This document shows positions 1 to 8,495 of a stretch of DNA of 64,000 nucleotides, one piece after another. Below the pieces are notes generated by a model, which searched no databases, was not told the DNA's origin, and saw nothing but the letters and a program-made list of their open reading frames with translations. The translations under genes and the position numbers were made by a program. Source of the DNA: Pseudomonas oryzagri (GTDB lineage: Bacteria; Pseudomonadota; Gammaproteobacteria; Pseudomonadales; Pseudomonadaceae); assembly GCF_020831405.1 (NCBI RefSeq), contig NZ_JAJHPU010000045.1:52530-116529 (forward strand), in the 5' to 3' direction. Numbering within the stretch: the stretch's first letter is position 1; every line of letters starts with the position of its first letter.

Positions 1-2004
1 ATGCTGGAGGGTGTGCCGATCATCGTCTGCACCCTGCAGACCTTCCCCCACGCGCAGAAGGCCATCCTCGGCGAGCAGAGCCTGCGCGACCGCCGCTTCG
101 CGATCATCATCGACGAGGCGCACAGCTCCACCGGCGGCAGCACCGCCGACGACCTGCGCTATGTGCTGACCGGAGAGAGCGAGGAGGAGTGGGAGAAGCT
201 CAGCAAGGAGGAGCGCTTGTCGGTCTGGCAATCGTCGCGGCAGCGGCCGGGCAATGCCAGCTACTTCGCCTTCACCGCCACGCCCAAGCATTCGACCCTC
301 AGCCTGTTCGGTCGCCCGCGCAATCCGGCGCTGCCGGTCAGCCAGGACAATCCGCCGGCGCCGTTCCACCTCTACACCATGCAGCAGGCCATCGAGGAGG
401 GATTCATCCTCGACGTGCTGAAGAACTACACCAGCTACCAGGTGGCCTTCAAAATCGGCAGCGAGTTCGTCGACGACAAGCGCGTGGACGAGAAGAGCGG
501 TAAGCGTGCGCTGGCCAAGTGGCTGTCGCTCAACCCGGTGAACGTCGGCCAGAAGGTCGAGCTGATCGTCGAGCACTTCCGCAAGAACGTCGCCCACCTG
601 CTCGGTGGCCAGGCCAAGGCCATGGTGGTCACCGGCTCGCGGGCAGCGGCGGTGAAGTACCACCTTGCGCTGCAGGACTACTGCCGGCGCAAGGGCTACG
701 ACAACGTGCAGGCCATGGTGGCGTTCTCCGGCGAGGTGCCGAATGCCGAGGTTCGGGAGCCGAGTCTGCCGACGGACCATCCGTTCAGCGAGGGCAACCT
801 CAACCCAGGCTTGAACGGCCGCGACATGCGCAAGGTGTTCGACACGCCCGATTACCGGGTGATGATCGTCGCCAACAAGTACCAGACCGGCTTCGACCAG
901 CCCAAGCTGGTGGCCATGTACCTGGACAAGAAGATCTCCGGGGTGGAGGCGGTGCAGACCCTCTCGCGGCTGAACCGCACCTTCCCCGGCAAGGACAAGA
1001 CCTATGTGATCGACTTCGCCAACGAGGCGGAGGAGATCCTCGCCGCGTTCAAGACCTTCTACCGCGACGCCCAGGTAGCGGATGTCCAGGACCCGAACAT
1101 CGTCTACGACATCAAGCAGCGCCTGGACGGCATGTTCATCTACGAGCAGGCCGAGGTGGCGGCGTTCGGCGAGGCCATCGTCGACAAGAGCGTCACCCAC
1201 CAGAAGCTCTACAGCCTGACCCAGGCGGCTACCGACCGTTTCAACAAGAAACTGAATGCGCTGACCGATGCCATCGACCAGTGGGAGAAGGCCTGGGAGT
1301 CTGCCCACGACAGCGGCGACGAGCAGGGAATGCAGTACGCCGACGTGCAGCGCGCGGAGTACTGCAAGAAGCGCGACGAGCTGATGATCTTCAGCGAGAG
1401 CCTGTCCAAGTTCGTGCGCAGCTACGAGTACATCGCCCAGCTGGTGGAGTTCGGTGACCCGACACTGGAGGCCTTTGCCAGCTATGCCCGGCTGCTGCGC
1501 AAGCGTCTGAAGGGCATCAGCGCCGAGCAGGTGGACATGGGCGACCTCAAGCTCAGCCACTACAAGATCAAGAAGGGCGAAGGACTGGTCGGCGTCGGTG
1601 TGCAGGCCGAGGTGCCGGGCCTGTACGGCATGACCGACAACGGCCTGCGCGAAGCCCGTGATCGCGAGAAGAAGTACCTCTCCGACCTGATCGAAAAGCT
1701 CAACAACGCCTTCGGCCAGGGCATCGGCGACACCGACCAAGTGGCCTTCGCCGTCCACGTGTCCGAGAAGCTGCGCGCCGACAGCGTGGTGATGGCCCAG
1801 GTGCAGAACAACCCCATGGAACAGGCCATGAAGGCCGACCTGCCGATCAAGGCCATCCAGGCCATCTCCGGCGCGATGAGCAGCCACCAGGCGATGGCAA
1901 CCAAGCTGCTCAGCGACGAGGCGACGCGCGAGGTGTTCCTGATGGTTCTGTATGAGCTGTTGCGCAAGGACTCGGCCAGAGCGCTGCTGGGACAGGCGCG
2001 CTGA
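1..2004 (+). CDS. hsdR: Type I restriction endonuclease subunit R (HsdR), 3' part
   Basis: ATP-dependent translocase/nuclease subunit of a type I restriction-modification system. The frame is open from base 1, so the gene is cut by the window edge and the ATG at base 1 is probably internal. The N-terminal nuclease domain and Walker A are off-window. Visible parts are a DEAH box (IIIDEAHSS, residues ~36-44), SF2 helicase C-terminal motifs including TGFDQPKLV and the arginine-finger motif QTLSRLNR (~320), then a long alpha-helical C-terminal region as in HsdR. The 667 residues seen are about two thirds of a usual ~1000-residue HsdR. The hsdM and hsdS partners are not in view. Family call is firm; specificity unknown. 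Confidence 0.9.
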   Translation: MLEGVPIIVCTLQTFPHAQKAILGEQSLRDRRFAIIIDEAHSSTGGSTADDLRYVLTGESEEEWEKLSKEERLSVWQSSRQRPGNASYFAFTATPKHSTLSLFGRPRNPALPVSQDNPPAPFHLYTMQQAIEEGFILDVLKNYTSYQVAFKIGSEFVDDKRVDEKSGKRALAKWLSLNPVNVGQKVELIVEHFRKNVAHLLGGQAKAMVVTGSRAAAVKYHLALQDYCRRKGYDNVQAMVAFSGEVPNAEVREPSLPTDHPFSEGNLNPGLNGRDMRKVFDTPDYRVMIVANKYQTGFDQPKLVAMYLDKKISGVEAVQTLSRLNRTFPGKDKTYVIDFANEAEEILAAFKTFYRDAQVADVQDPNIVYDIKQRLDGMFIYEQAEVAAFGEAIVDKSVTHQKLYSLTQAATDRFNKKLNALTDAIDQWEKAWESAHDSGDEQGMQYADVQRAEYCKKRDELMIFSESLSKFVRSYEYIAQLVEFGDPTLEAFASYARLLRKRLKGISAEQVDMGDLKLSHYKIKKGEGLVGVGVQAEVPGLYGMTDNGLREARDREKKYLSDLIEKLNNAFGQGIGDTDQVAFAVHVSEKLRADSVVMAQVQNNPMEQAMKADLPIKAIQAISGAMSSHQAMATKLLSDEATREVFLMVLYELLRKDSARALLGQAR

Positions 2005-2051
2005 CCTGCGGAGCGTGCAGCACTGTCCAACGTCGGCAGCCGCACGCGTTC

Positions 2052-2073
2052 TGGGCTAGCTTTCTTGGGAATG
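2052..2073 (+). repeat. Duplicated upstream element of the patatin genes (copy 1)
   Basis: GGGCTAGCTTTCTTGGGAATG here resembles GGACTAGCTTTCTGGGAAGTG at about 4683-4703. Each copy lies shortly before a patatin start codon (127 and 47 bp). It may be part of a promoter or simply the edge of the duplicated segment. Confidence 0.45.
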
Positions 2074-2199
2074 GAGGAGGCGTCTCGCTTCCCTCCGCGA
2101 GCGGCTGCCGGCAGGCGGCGTTCGTGGAGCCCCGGCGCAGGGCGGCGCAGCAGGCCGGTTCGCCGGCCTGGACAGCCACCCGCCCGGTACGCGCTGACC

Positions 2200-4656
2200 A
2201 TGAAAGAGAAAGAACTGCGGCTGGCGCTCGTCTACTTCGGCGGGGTATCGCTGGCCGTCTATCAGCACGGCATCAACCGCGAAATCCTCAATCTGGTGCG
2301 CGCCTCCAAGATCTACCACGCCGGCCGTTCCGGCGAGGACGAGGACCTCGCCAAGCGCAGCTTCCATGAGCTCTATCCCGACGAGCCGGAGCGCTCCACC
2401 GGCGATGTCTACCGCGAATTCCTCGACGTCCTCGGCAAGGACATCGCCCTGCGGGTGATCGTCGACGTGATCGCCGGCTCCTCGGCGGGGGGCATCAACG
2501 GCATCACCCTGTCGACCGCCCTGGCTCACGACCGCACGCTGATGCCGATCACCAACATGTGGCTCGAACAGGCCGACATGCTCAGCCTGCTGGCTCCCGA
2601 GGCCAAGGCGCGGATGTGGAGCAAGTGGTACTTCTGGCCGCTGATGCGCCCGCTGCTGGCGCGCCTGGGCCGCGAGGGGCTGCTGCCGGGACGGGCCGAC
2701 ACCGAGATGGCCAAGCGCATCTCGGTATTCCTGCGCTCGCGCTGGTTCAAGCCGCCGCTCGACGGCCGCCGCCTGAGCACCCTGCTGCTCGACGGCCTGA
2801 CGGCGATGAACAGCCAGGCGGTGGAGTGGGAGTCGCTGCTGCCCAAGGGCGACCGGCTCGATCTGTTGGTCACGGTGACCGACTTTCGCGGTCTGGAGCG
2901 GCCGATCTTCATCCACGATCCGCCGGTGGCCTACGAGCGCGAGCACCGCCACCTGCTGCGCTTCACCCTGGAACACCGCAAGACCGGCCATCTGCAGAGC
3001 GACTTCGACGTCGACAACTTCCCCTCGCTGGCCTTCGCCGGGCGGGCTTCGGCCTCCTATCCGGGGGCCTTCCCGCCGGCCCAGCTGCGCGAGATCGACG
3101 ACCTGCTCGCCCAGCGTCACATGCCCTGGCCGGGGCGCTCGCGTTTCCTGGCGGGCAGCTTCCGCGACTACCTGGCGCGCGGCGAGAACCCCGAGGATGC
3201 GGTGCTGGTGGACGGCAGCGTGCTCGACAACAAGCCGATCATGGCCTGCGTCGAAGCCATCTACACCCACGGCGCGCTGCGCGAGGTGGATCGCCGCCTG
3301 GTGTACATCGACCCGCATCCCAAGGGCAGGCGGCAGGCGGGCACCGGGGTGCCGGGCTTCTTCGCCACCCTGCGCGGCGCCCTCAGCGATCTGCCGCGCC
3401 AGGGGCCGGTGTACAACGAACTGGTGGCGATCAGCCACTACAACATCCAGGCGCGCCGGCTCAAGGCGGCCATCCTCAACGCCCGGCCGCAGATCTCCCG
3501 GCTTATCGAGGAGGAGACCGCCGGCAAGCTCAAGAGCGGCTTCAGCGTGGAGGATCTGCGCCACTGGCGGCTGTTGTCGATCACCCTGCTGTCCGGCACG
3601 GCGATCGTCTACGACGCCTGGATGCGTGCGCTGATCTTCGAGGCGCTGGACTTCGTCGCCAAGCTGATCGGCGCGGCCTGCGAGTACACCGCCGATTCGC
3701 CGCAGGCGCGCCGGGTGCAGGAGGTGATGGAAGTCTGGGCGCAGCGCCAGGGCATCATTGCCGAAACCTACAAGATGCCCGAGCATCTCTACAGCAATGC
3801 CGATCTGCCGCTGTTCGCACGGATGGTCCTGGACTTCGGGCTGATCTACAAAAGGCGCCGGCTGAACTTCGTGCTGCACGAGATCAACGAGCTGTATCCC
3901 GACCTCAGCAGCGGCAGCGCCGCCGAGGCGGAGACCGAAGCGCTCGACCTGCTGAAGATCAAGATCTACAAGTGCGTCACCGAACTGCTGGTCTACGACG
4001 ACCTCGACTTTCTCAGTCGCCATGCGGTGACCGCCTGCCGCGAGCTGTTCCTCGGCGAGGACGGGACCGACACGCTCACGGTCGAGCGCCTGGACGCCGA
4101 CGCCTGCGCGGAAATCTCCCGCCTGGTCGAGCGCCTGGCCCAGGAGTGCGACATGGCCCGCACGGTCGACAATGTCGACGCCGTGCTGGCCTCGTCGCTG
4201 GTGCAGAAGCTGCCGGAGGCGAGCCGGATCGCCATCCTTACCGGCTACCTGGGCTACTTCTTCTGGGACATCATCCTGCGCCCGACCGCCAGCGCGCTGG
4301 CGCTGGAGGCCGGTCCGATCGAGGAGATCCTGGTCGACCGCATCAGCCCCGAGGATGCCAGCAGCCTCGTCCTGGGCGACGGCAAGCCGGTGCTGCTCGG
4401 CAGCTCCTTCGCCGGTTTCGGCGGCTTTCTCGGCCGCGCGGTGCGCGAGAACGACTACCTGTGGGGGCGGCTGCACGCGGTGGACCGCCTGTTCGACATC
4501 CTGCTCAGCACGGTGCCGGCCAACCTGCGCGGCGGTCTGGCGGTCGAGGCGCTGAAGAAGCGCGCCTTCGAGCGCGTGCTGGAGGAGGAGGGCCGGCGCC
4601 TGCAGCTGGTTCCCGAGTTGCTCGCCCGCCTGAGCGAGGCGGTCGGCCGGCTGTAG
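2200..4656 (+). CDS. Patatin-like phospholipase, DUF3376-type (copy 1)
   Basis: Large (818 aa) patatin-related protein, predicted serine lipid acyl hydrolase. The GxSxG elbow is GSSAG with Ser95 as nucleophile, and the second dyad residue is Asp338 in VLVDGSVLDNKP. An N-terminal glycine-rich strand (YFGGVSLAVYQHG) gives the oxyanion loop. The patatin domain covers roughly the first 350 residues; the long C-terminal half is the DUF3376-type extension of the TIGR03607-like family. The start at 2200 (MKEKELRL) is chosen because the paralogue begins with the same residues; the frame extends upstream to 2065 without similarity. It lies 195 bp after hsdR. Substrate unknown; a role in lipid remodelling or defence would be inference. 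Confidence 0.85.
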   Translation: MKEKELRLALVYFGGVSLAVYQHGINREILNLVRASKIYHAGRSGEDEDLAKRSFHELYPDEPERSTGDVYREFLDVLGKDIALRVIVDVIAGSSAGGINGITLSTALAHDRTLMPITNMWLEQADMLSLLAPEAKARMWSKWYFWPLMRPLLARLGREGLLPGRADTEMAKRISVFLRSRWFKPPLDGRRLSTLLLDGLTAMNSQAVEWESLLPKGDRLDLLVTVTDFRGLERPIFIHDPPVAYEREHRHLLRFTLEHRKTGHLQSDFDVDNFPSLAFAGRASASYPGAFPPAQLREIDDLLAQRHMPWPGRSRFLAGSFRDYLARGENPEDAVLVDGSVLDNKPIMACVEAIYTHGALREVDRRLVYIDPHPKGRRQAGTGVPGFFATLRGALSDLPRQGPVYNELVAISHYNIQARRLKAAILNARPQISRLIEEETAGKLKSGFSVEDLRHWRLLSITLLSGTAIVYDAWMRALIFEALDFVAKLIGAACEYTADSPQARRVQEVMEVWAQRQGIIAETYKMPEHLYSNADLPLFARMVLDFGLIYKRRRLNFVLHEINELYPDLSSGSAAEAETEALDLLKIKIYKCVTELLVYDDLDFLSRHAVTACRELFLGEDGTDTLTVERLDADACAEISRLVERLAQECDMARTVDNVDAVLASSLVQKLPEASRIAILTGYLGYFFWDIILRPTASALALEAGPIEEILVDRISPEDASSLVLGDGKPVLLGSSFAGFGGFLGRAVRENDYLWGRLHAVDRLFDILLSTVPANLRGGLAVEALKKRAFERVLEEEGRRLQLVPELLARLSEAVGRL

Positions 4657-4750
4657 GCGGACGACTCCACGCCGCGACTTCCTGGACTAGCTTTCTGGGA
4701 AGTGCAGGTTCCCCTCGCTCCTAGGGGCGGGATTCACCCGGTACTGGCGC

Positions 4751-7213
4751 ATGAAAGAGAAAGAACTGCGGCTGGCCCTCGTGCTGTTCGGCGGCGTTTC
4801 GCTGGCGGTCTATCAACATGGCATCAACCGGGAAATCCTCAACCTGGTGCGCGCCTCGAAGCTCCATCACACGCCCGCCGCGGGCGAGGGCGAGGCTGCC
4901 TGCGCCGGCTTTCACCAGCGCTATGCCGACGAGCCGGAATGCTCGACCGGCGATGTCTACCTCGAGTTCCTGCGGACGCTGGGCAAGGACATGGACCTGC
5001 GGGTCATCGTCGACGTGATCGCCGGATCGTCGGCGGGGGCGATCAACGGGGTCACGCTGGCCGCGGCCCTGGCGCACGACCGCCCCCTCAAGCCGATCAC
5101 CGACCTGTGGCTGGAGCAGGCCGACATGCTCAACCTGCTGGCGCCGGAAGCCCGGGCGCGGCTGTGGAGCAAGTGGTACTTCTGGCCGCTGATGCGGCCG
5201 CTGATGAACCGGCTGGGGCGCGAGGGACTGCTGCCGGGCGACGGCGACGCCGACATCGCCAAGCGCATCTCGGTGTTCCTGCGCTCGCGCTGGTTCAAGC
5301 CGCCGCTGGACGGCGCGCGCTTGGCCGGGCTGATCCTCGACGGGTTGCGCGCGATGGACGTCTCGACCTCGAAGTGGGAGTCGCTGCTGCCCAAGGGCGC
5401 CAAGCTCGATCTGCTGCTGACGGTGACGGATTTCCATGGGCTCGAACGGCCCATCTTCATCCACGACCCGCCGGTCGCCTACGAACGCGAGCACCGGCAC
5501 CTGCTGCGCTTCGGTCTCGAGCACCGTACCACCGGGCATCTGCTCAGCGAGTTCAACGTCGACAACTTCCCCTCGCTGGCCTTCGCCGGGCGGGCGTCGG
5601 CCTCCTACCCGGGAGCGTTTCCGCCGGCCCGGATCGGCGAGATGGACGATCTGCTGGCCGCGCGGCACATGCCCTGGCCGGCCCGTTCGCATTTCATCGA
5701 GCAGAATTTTCGCCACTACCGCGAGCGCGGCGAGAATCCCGAGAAGGCGGTGCTGGTCGACGGCAGCATCCTCGACAACAAGCCGATCATGGCCTGCGTG
5801 GAGGCGATCAGGACGCACGGCGCGTTCCGCGAGGTGGATCGCCGGCTGGTGTACGTCGATCCGCGGCCCAAGGGCCGACGCGCGACCTCCGGTTCCGGGG
5901 TCCCCGGCTTTTTCTCCACCCTGCGCGGGGCGCTGACCGACCTGCCGCGGCAGGAGCCGGTGTACAACGAGCTGGCCATGCTCAGCCGGCACAATGTGCA
6001 GGCGCGCCGGCTCAAGGAGGCGATCCTCAGCGCCCGGCCGCAGGTCGTCGAGCACCTCGAGCAGCAGACCGAGGGGCGCCTGAAGGGTGGCTACACCACC
6101 GACGATCTGCAGCACTGGCGGATGATCGGCTTCCGGCCGGTCCCCGGGCTGTTCATCGCCTACGACGCCTGGATGCGCTCGCTGGCGTTCGAGGCCCTGG
6201 ACTTCGTGGTGCAGATCATCTGCTGGGCGTGCCAGTACATCCCCGATTCTCCCGAGGCGCGTCGCGTGCAGGATGTGATCGAGGCTTGGGCCAGGCAGCT
6301 GGGCGTCATCACCGACACCTATCGGATTCCCGAAAACGTCTACCGCAACGAGGATTTGCCGCTTTTCTCCAGGATGATCACGGACTTCGGGGTGATCTAC
6401 AAACGCCGGCGGCTGAACTTCGTGCTGCACGAGATCAACGACCTGTACCCCGAGGTGGCGGGCGGGTCCGTCGCGGATGCCGAGTCGGAAACCCTGGATC
6501 TTTTGAAGATCAAGATTCACAAGTGCATCAGCGACCTGGCCTTTTGCGACGATCCCGATTTTCTCAGCCGCCAGGCGGTGACCGCCTGCCGCGAGATCTT
6601 CCACCGCGACGAGGCGCGCCAGGAGTACTCGCCCGAGATGGTGCGCGTCGATCCGCTGGCCTGCGCCGAGCTGTCGCATCTGATCGAACGCCTGAGCCAG
6701 GAGTACGACCTCGCGCGGATGGTCGACAATTCCGACGCGGTGCTGGCCTCGGCGCTGTTCATGAAGCTGAAACAGGACAGCCGTATCGCGATACTCACCG
6801 GCTATCTCGGCTACTTCTTCTGGGACATGATCCTGCGTCCCACCGCCAGCGCTTTGTCGCAGGAGGCCGAGACCATCGACGAGATCCTGGTGGACCGCAT
6901 CAGCCCGGACGATGCCAGCAGCATCGCCTTCGACGCGCGCAAGGAAGTCCTGCTGGGCAGTTCCTTCGCCAGCTTCGGTGGTTTTCTCGGCCGCTCGATC
7001 CGCGAGAACGACTACCTGTGGGGGCGTCTGCATGCGGTGGACCGGCTCTTCGACATCCTGATCAGCACGGTGCCGAGCTACCTGCGGCAGAAGCTCGACG
7101 TCGCCGCACTCAAGAAGAAAGCCTTCGAGAATGTGCTGGCGGAGGAGCGCCCTGCGCTGGGCTGCGTGCAGGAGCTGATCGACAAGCTCAGCGAGTCGGT
7201 AAGCCGGCTCTAG
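4751..7213 (+). CDS. Patatin-like phospholipase, DUF3376-type (copy 2)
   Basis: Tandem paralogue of the gene just upstream (820 aa), collinear over the whole length with most residues identical by eye. Nucleophile Ser94 in GSSAG and Asp337 in VLVDGSILDNKP are kept, so both copies should be active. The start ATG gives MKEKELRLALVLFGG, matching copy 1. The 94-bp spacer to copy 1 carries a short element (TAGCTTTCTGGGAA) also seen, slightly changed, before copy 1, so the duplicated unit included upstream DNA. Divergence is scattered over the protein, which suggests an old duplication kept by selection rather than a recent repeat. Confidence 0.85.
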   Translation: MKEKELRLALVLFGGVSLAVYQHGINREILNLVRASKLHHTPAAGEGEAACAGFHQRYADEPECSTGDVYLEFLRTLGKDMDLRVIVDVIAGSSAGAINGVTLAAALAHDRPLKPITDLWLEQADMLNLLAPEARARLWSKWYFWPLMRPLMNRLGREGLLPGDGDADIAKRISVFLRSRWFKPPLDGARLAGLILDGLRAMDVSTSKWESLLPKGAKLDLLLTVTDFHGLERPIFIHDPPVAYEREHRHLLRFGLEHRTTGHLLSEFNVDNFPSLAFAGRASASYPGAFPPARIGEMDDLLAARHMPWPARSHFIEQNFRHYRERGENPEKAVLVDGSILDNKPIMACVEAIRTHGAFREVDRRLVYVDPRPKGRRATSGSGVPGFFSTLRGALTDLPRQEPVYNELAMLSRHNVQARRLKEAILSARPQVVEHLEQQTEGRLKGGYTTDDLQHWRMIGFRPVPGLFIAYDAWMRSLAFEALDFVVQIICWACQYIPDSPEARRVQDVIEAWARQLGVITDTYRIPENVYRNEDLPLFSRMITDFGVIYKRRRLNFVLHEINDLYPEVAGGSVADAESETLDLLKIKIHKCISDLAFCDDPDFLSRQAVTACREIFHRDEARQEYSPEMVRVDPLACAELSHLIERLSQEYDLARMVDNSDAVLASALFMKLKQDSRIAILTGYLGYFFWDMILRPTASALSQEAETIDEILVDRISPDDASSIAFDARKEVLLGSSFASFGGFLGRSIRENDYLWGRLHAVDRLFDILISTVPSYLRQKLDVAALKKKAFENVLAEERPALGCVQELIDKLSESVSRL

Positions 7214-7244
7214 GGGGGGCGCTTCGCAGGCTGTGCCGGCGAAG

Positions 7245-7267
7245 GATCCCCGGCGTCGCCGGGGATC
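7245..7267. terminator. Bidirectional hairpin between convergent genes
   Basis: GATCCCCGGCG and CGCCGGGGATC are separated by a single T, a near-perfect palindrome between the + strand patatin gene and the - strand dctP gene. Its position between convergent 3' ends supports a shared terminator. No clear T run on either side. Confidence 0.6.
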
Positions 7268-7272
7268 AGGCG

Positions 7273-8274
7273 TCACAGGGAGCGGTTGGCCGCCTTGGCG
7301 GCGCGCATCACCAGCGGGCCGATCTCCGCCTCGTACTGCTGCCACACCGGCTGCATGGCGTTGCGCCAGGCGCTGCGCTCGGCGTCGCTCAGGGCGATGA
7401 TGCGGCTGGTGCCGGCGGCGGCCACGCGCGCGCGATCGGCCTCGTTGAGGCGCGCCGCCTCGCTGTTCACCGCCAGGGTCACCTCGTCGATGATGGCCTC
7501 CAGTTCGCTGCGGATCTCGTGGGGAATGCCGTACCAGAAGCGCGCGTTGCTCACCAGCATGTAGTCCAGCACGCCGTGGTTGGTTTCGCTGATGTAGGGC
7601 TGCACGGTGTGCAGCTGCTGGCTGTAGATGTTCGACCAGGGGTTCTCGGCGCCCTGCACCTTGCCGCTTTTAAGGGCGCCTGCGACCTCGCCGAACGGCA
7701 GCTTGACGCTCTGCGCCTGCAGCGCGGCGAACTGCGCCTCGAGTACCCGGGACGACTGGATGCGGAAGCCCAGGCCCTTGGCGTCGCCCGGCAGGCGCAG
7801 CGGCTGGGTGGCCGACAGCTGCTTCATGCCGTTGTGCCAGTAGGCCAGGCCGACGATGTTGTGCTCGTGCATCGACATCAGCAGGTCGCGGCCGGTGGGC
7901 TTCTGCTGGAAGCGCGCGACCGCCTCGTGGTCGTCGAACAGGAACGGCAGGTCGAACACCTGCAGCTTGGGCGTGTACTGCTGGAACTTGGCCAGCGACG
8001 GCGCCAGTAGCTGGACGTCGCCGCGCTGCAGGGCGGCCAGCTCCTCGGCGTCGCCGTACAGGGAGGAGTTGCCGTGGACTTCCACCCGCACCCGGCCGCC
8101 CAGCCGTTCCTCGACCAGCTTCTTGAGCAGCAGGGCGCCGTGGCCCTTGGGCGTGTCGTCGGCGACCACATGGGCGAAGCGGATCAGGATGGGCGCCTGG
8201 TCGGCGGCATTGGTGGCGGCCCCAGGCAGGAGCAGTCCGAGGGAGAGGCACGCGGCCAGCATTGTCTTGAACAT
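7273..8274 (-). CDS. TRAP transporter substrate-binding protein, DctP family
   Basis: Periplasmic solute-binding protein (333 aa) of a tripartite ATP-independent periplasmic transporter for C4-dicarboxylate-like organic acids. A signal peptide is visible (MFKTMLAACLSLGLLLPGAATNA, cleaved before AD). Family features are the start IRFAHVVADDTPKGHGA, the RIQSSRVLEAQF segment and LKSGKVQGAENPWSNIYSQ. The ATG at 8274 is chosen because it starts the signal peptide; the frame reads open further upstream without one. No membrane subunits (DctQ/DctM) lie beside it, so it is an orphan here and its partner permease must be elsewhere. Divergent from tamA. Confidence 0.9.
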   Translation of the reverse strand: MFKTMLAACLSLGLLLPGAATNAADQAPILIRFAHVVADDTPKGHGALLLKKLVEERLGGRVRVEVHGNSSLYGDAEELAALQRGDVQLLAPSLAKFQQYTPKLQVFDLPFLFDDHEAVARFQQKPTGRDLLMSMHEHNIVGLAYWHNGMKQLSATQPLRLPGDAKGLGFRIQSSRVLEAQFAALQAQSVKLPFGEVAGALKSGKVQGAENPWSNIYSQQLHTVQPYISETNHGVLDYMLVSNARFWYGIPHEIRSELEAIIDEVTLAVNSEAARLNEADRARVAAAGTSRIIALSDAERSAWRNAMQPVWQQYEAEIGPLVMRAAKAANRSL

Positions 8275-8495
8275 GGGAGATCCCTTTTTTCTTCTGGTTT
8301 TCCGCCCGGTCCGGGCGGCCGGCGCCATCGCAATAGCTGTGCCAGGCGTGCGGATCCGCGCCGGGAAGCGGAAAAGGGTGAAGTGCGTCACAAAGTGCCG
8401 GCGGAGATCCGCCGTCCCGCCCGGGCGATCTGGCGAAGACCCGCCGCCTTGCGGGGGCGCCGGAAAGCCGCTCCGGGCATGCTAGGATCGGGAGC

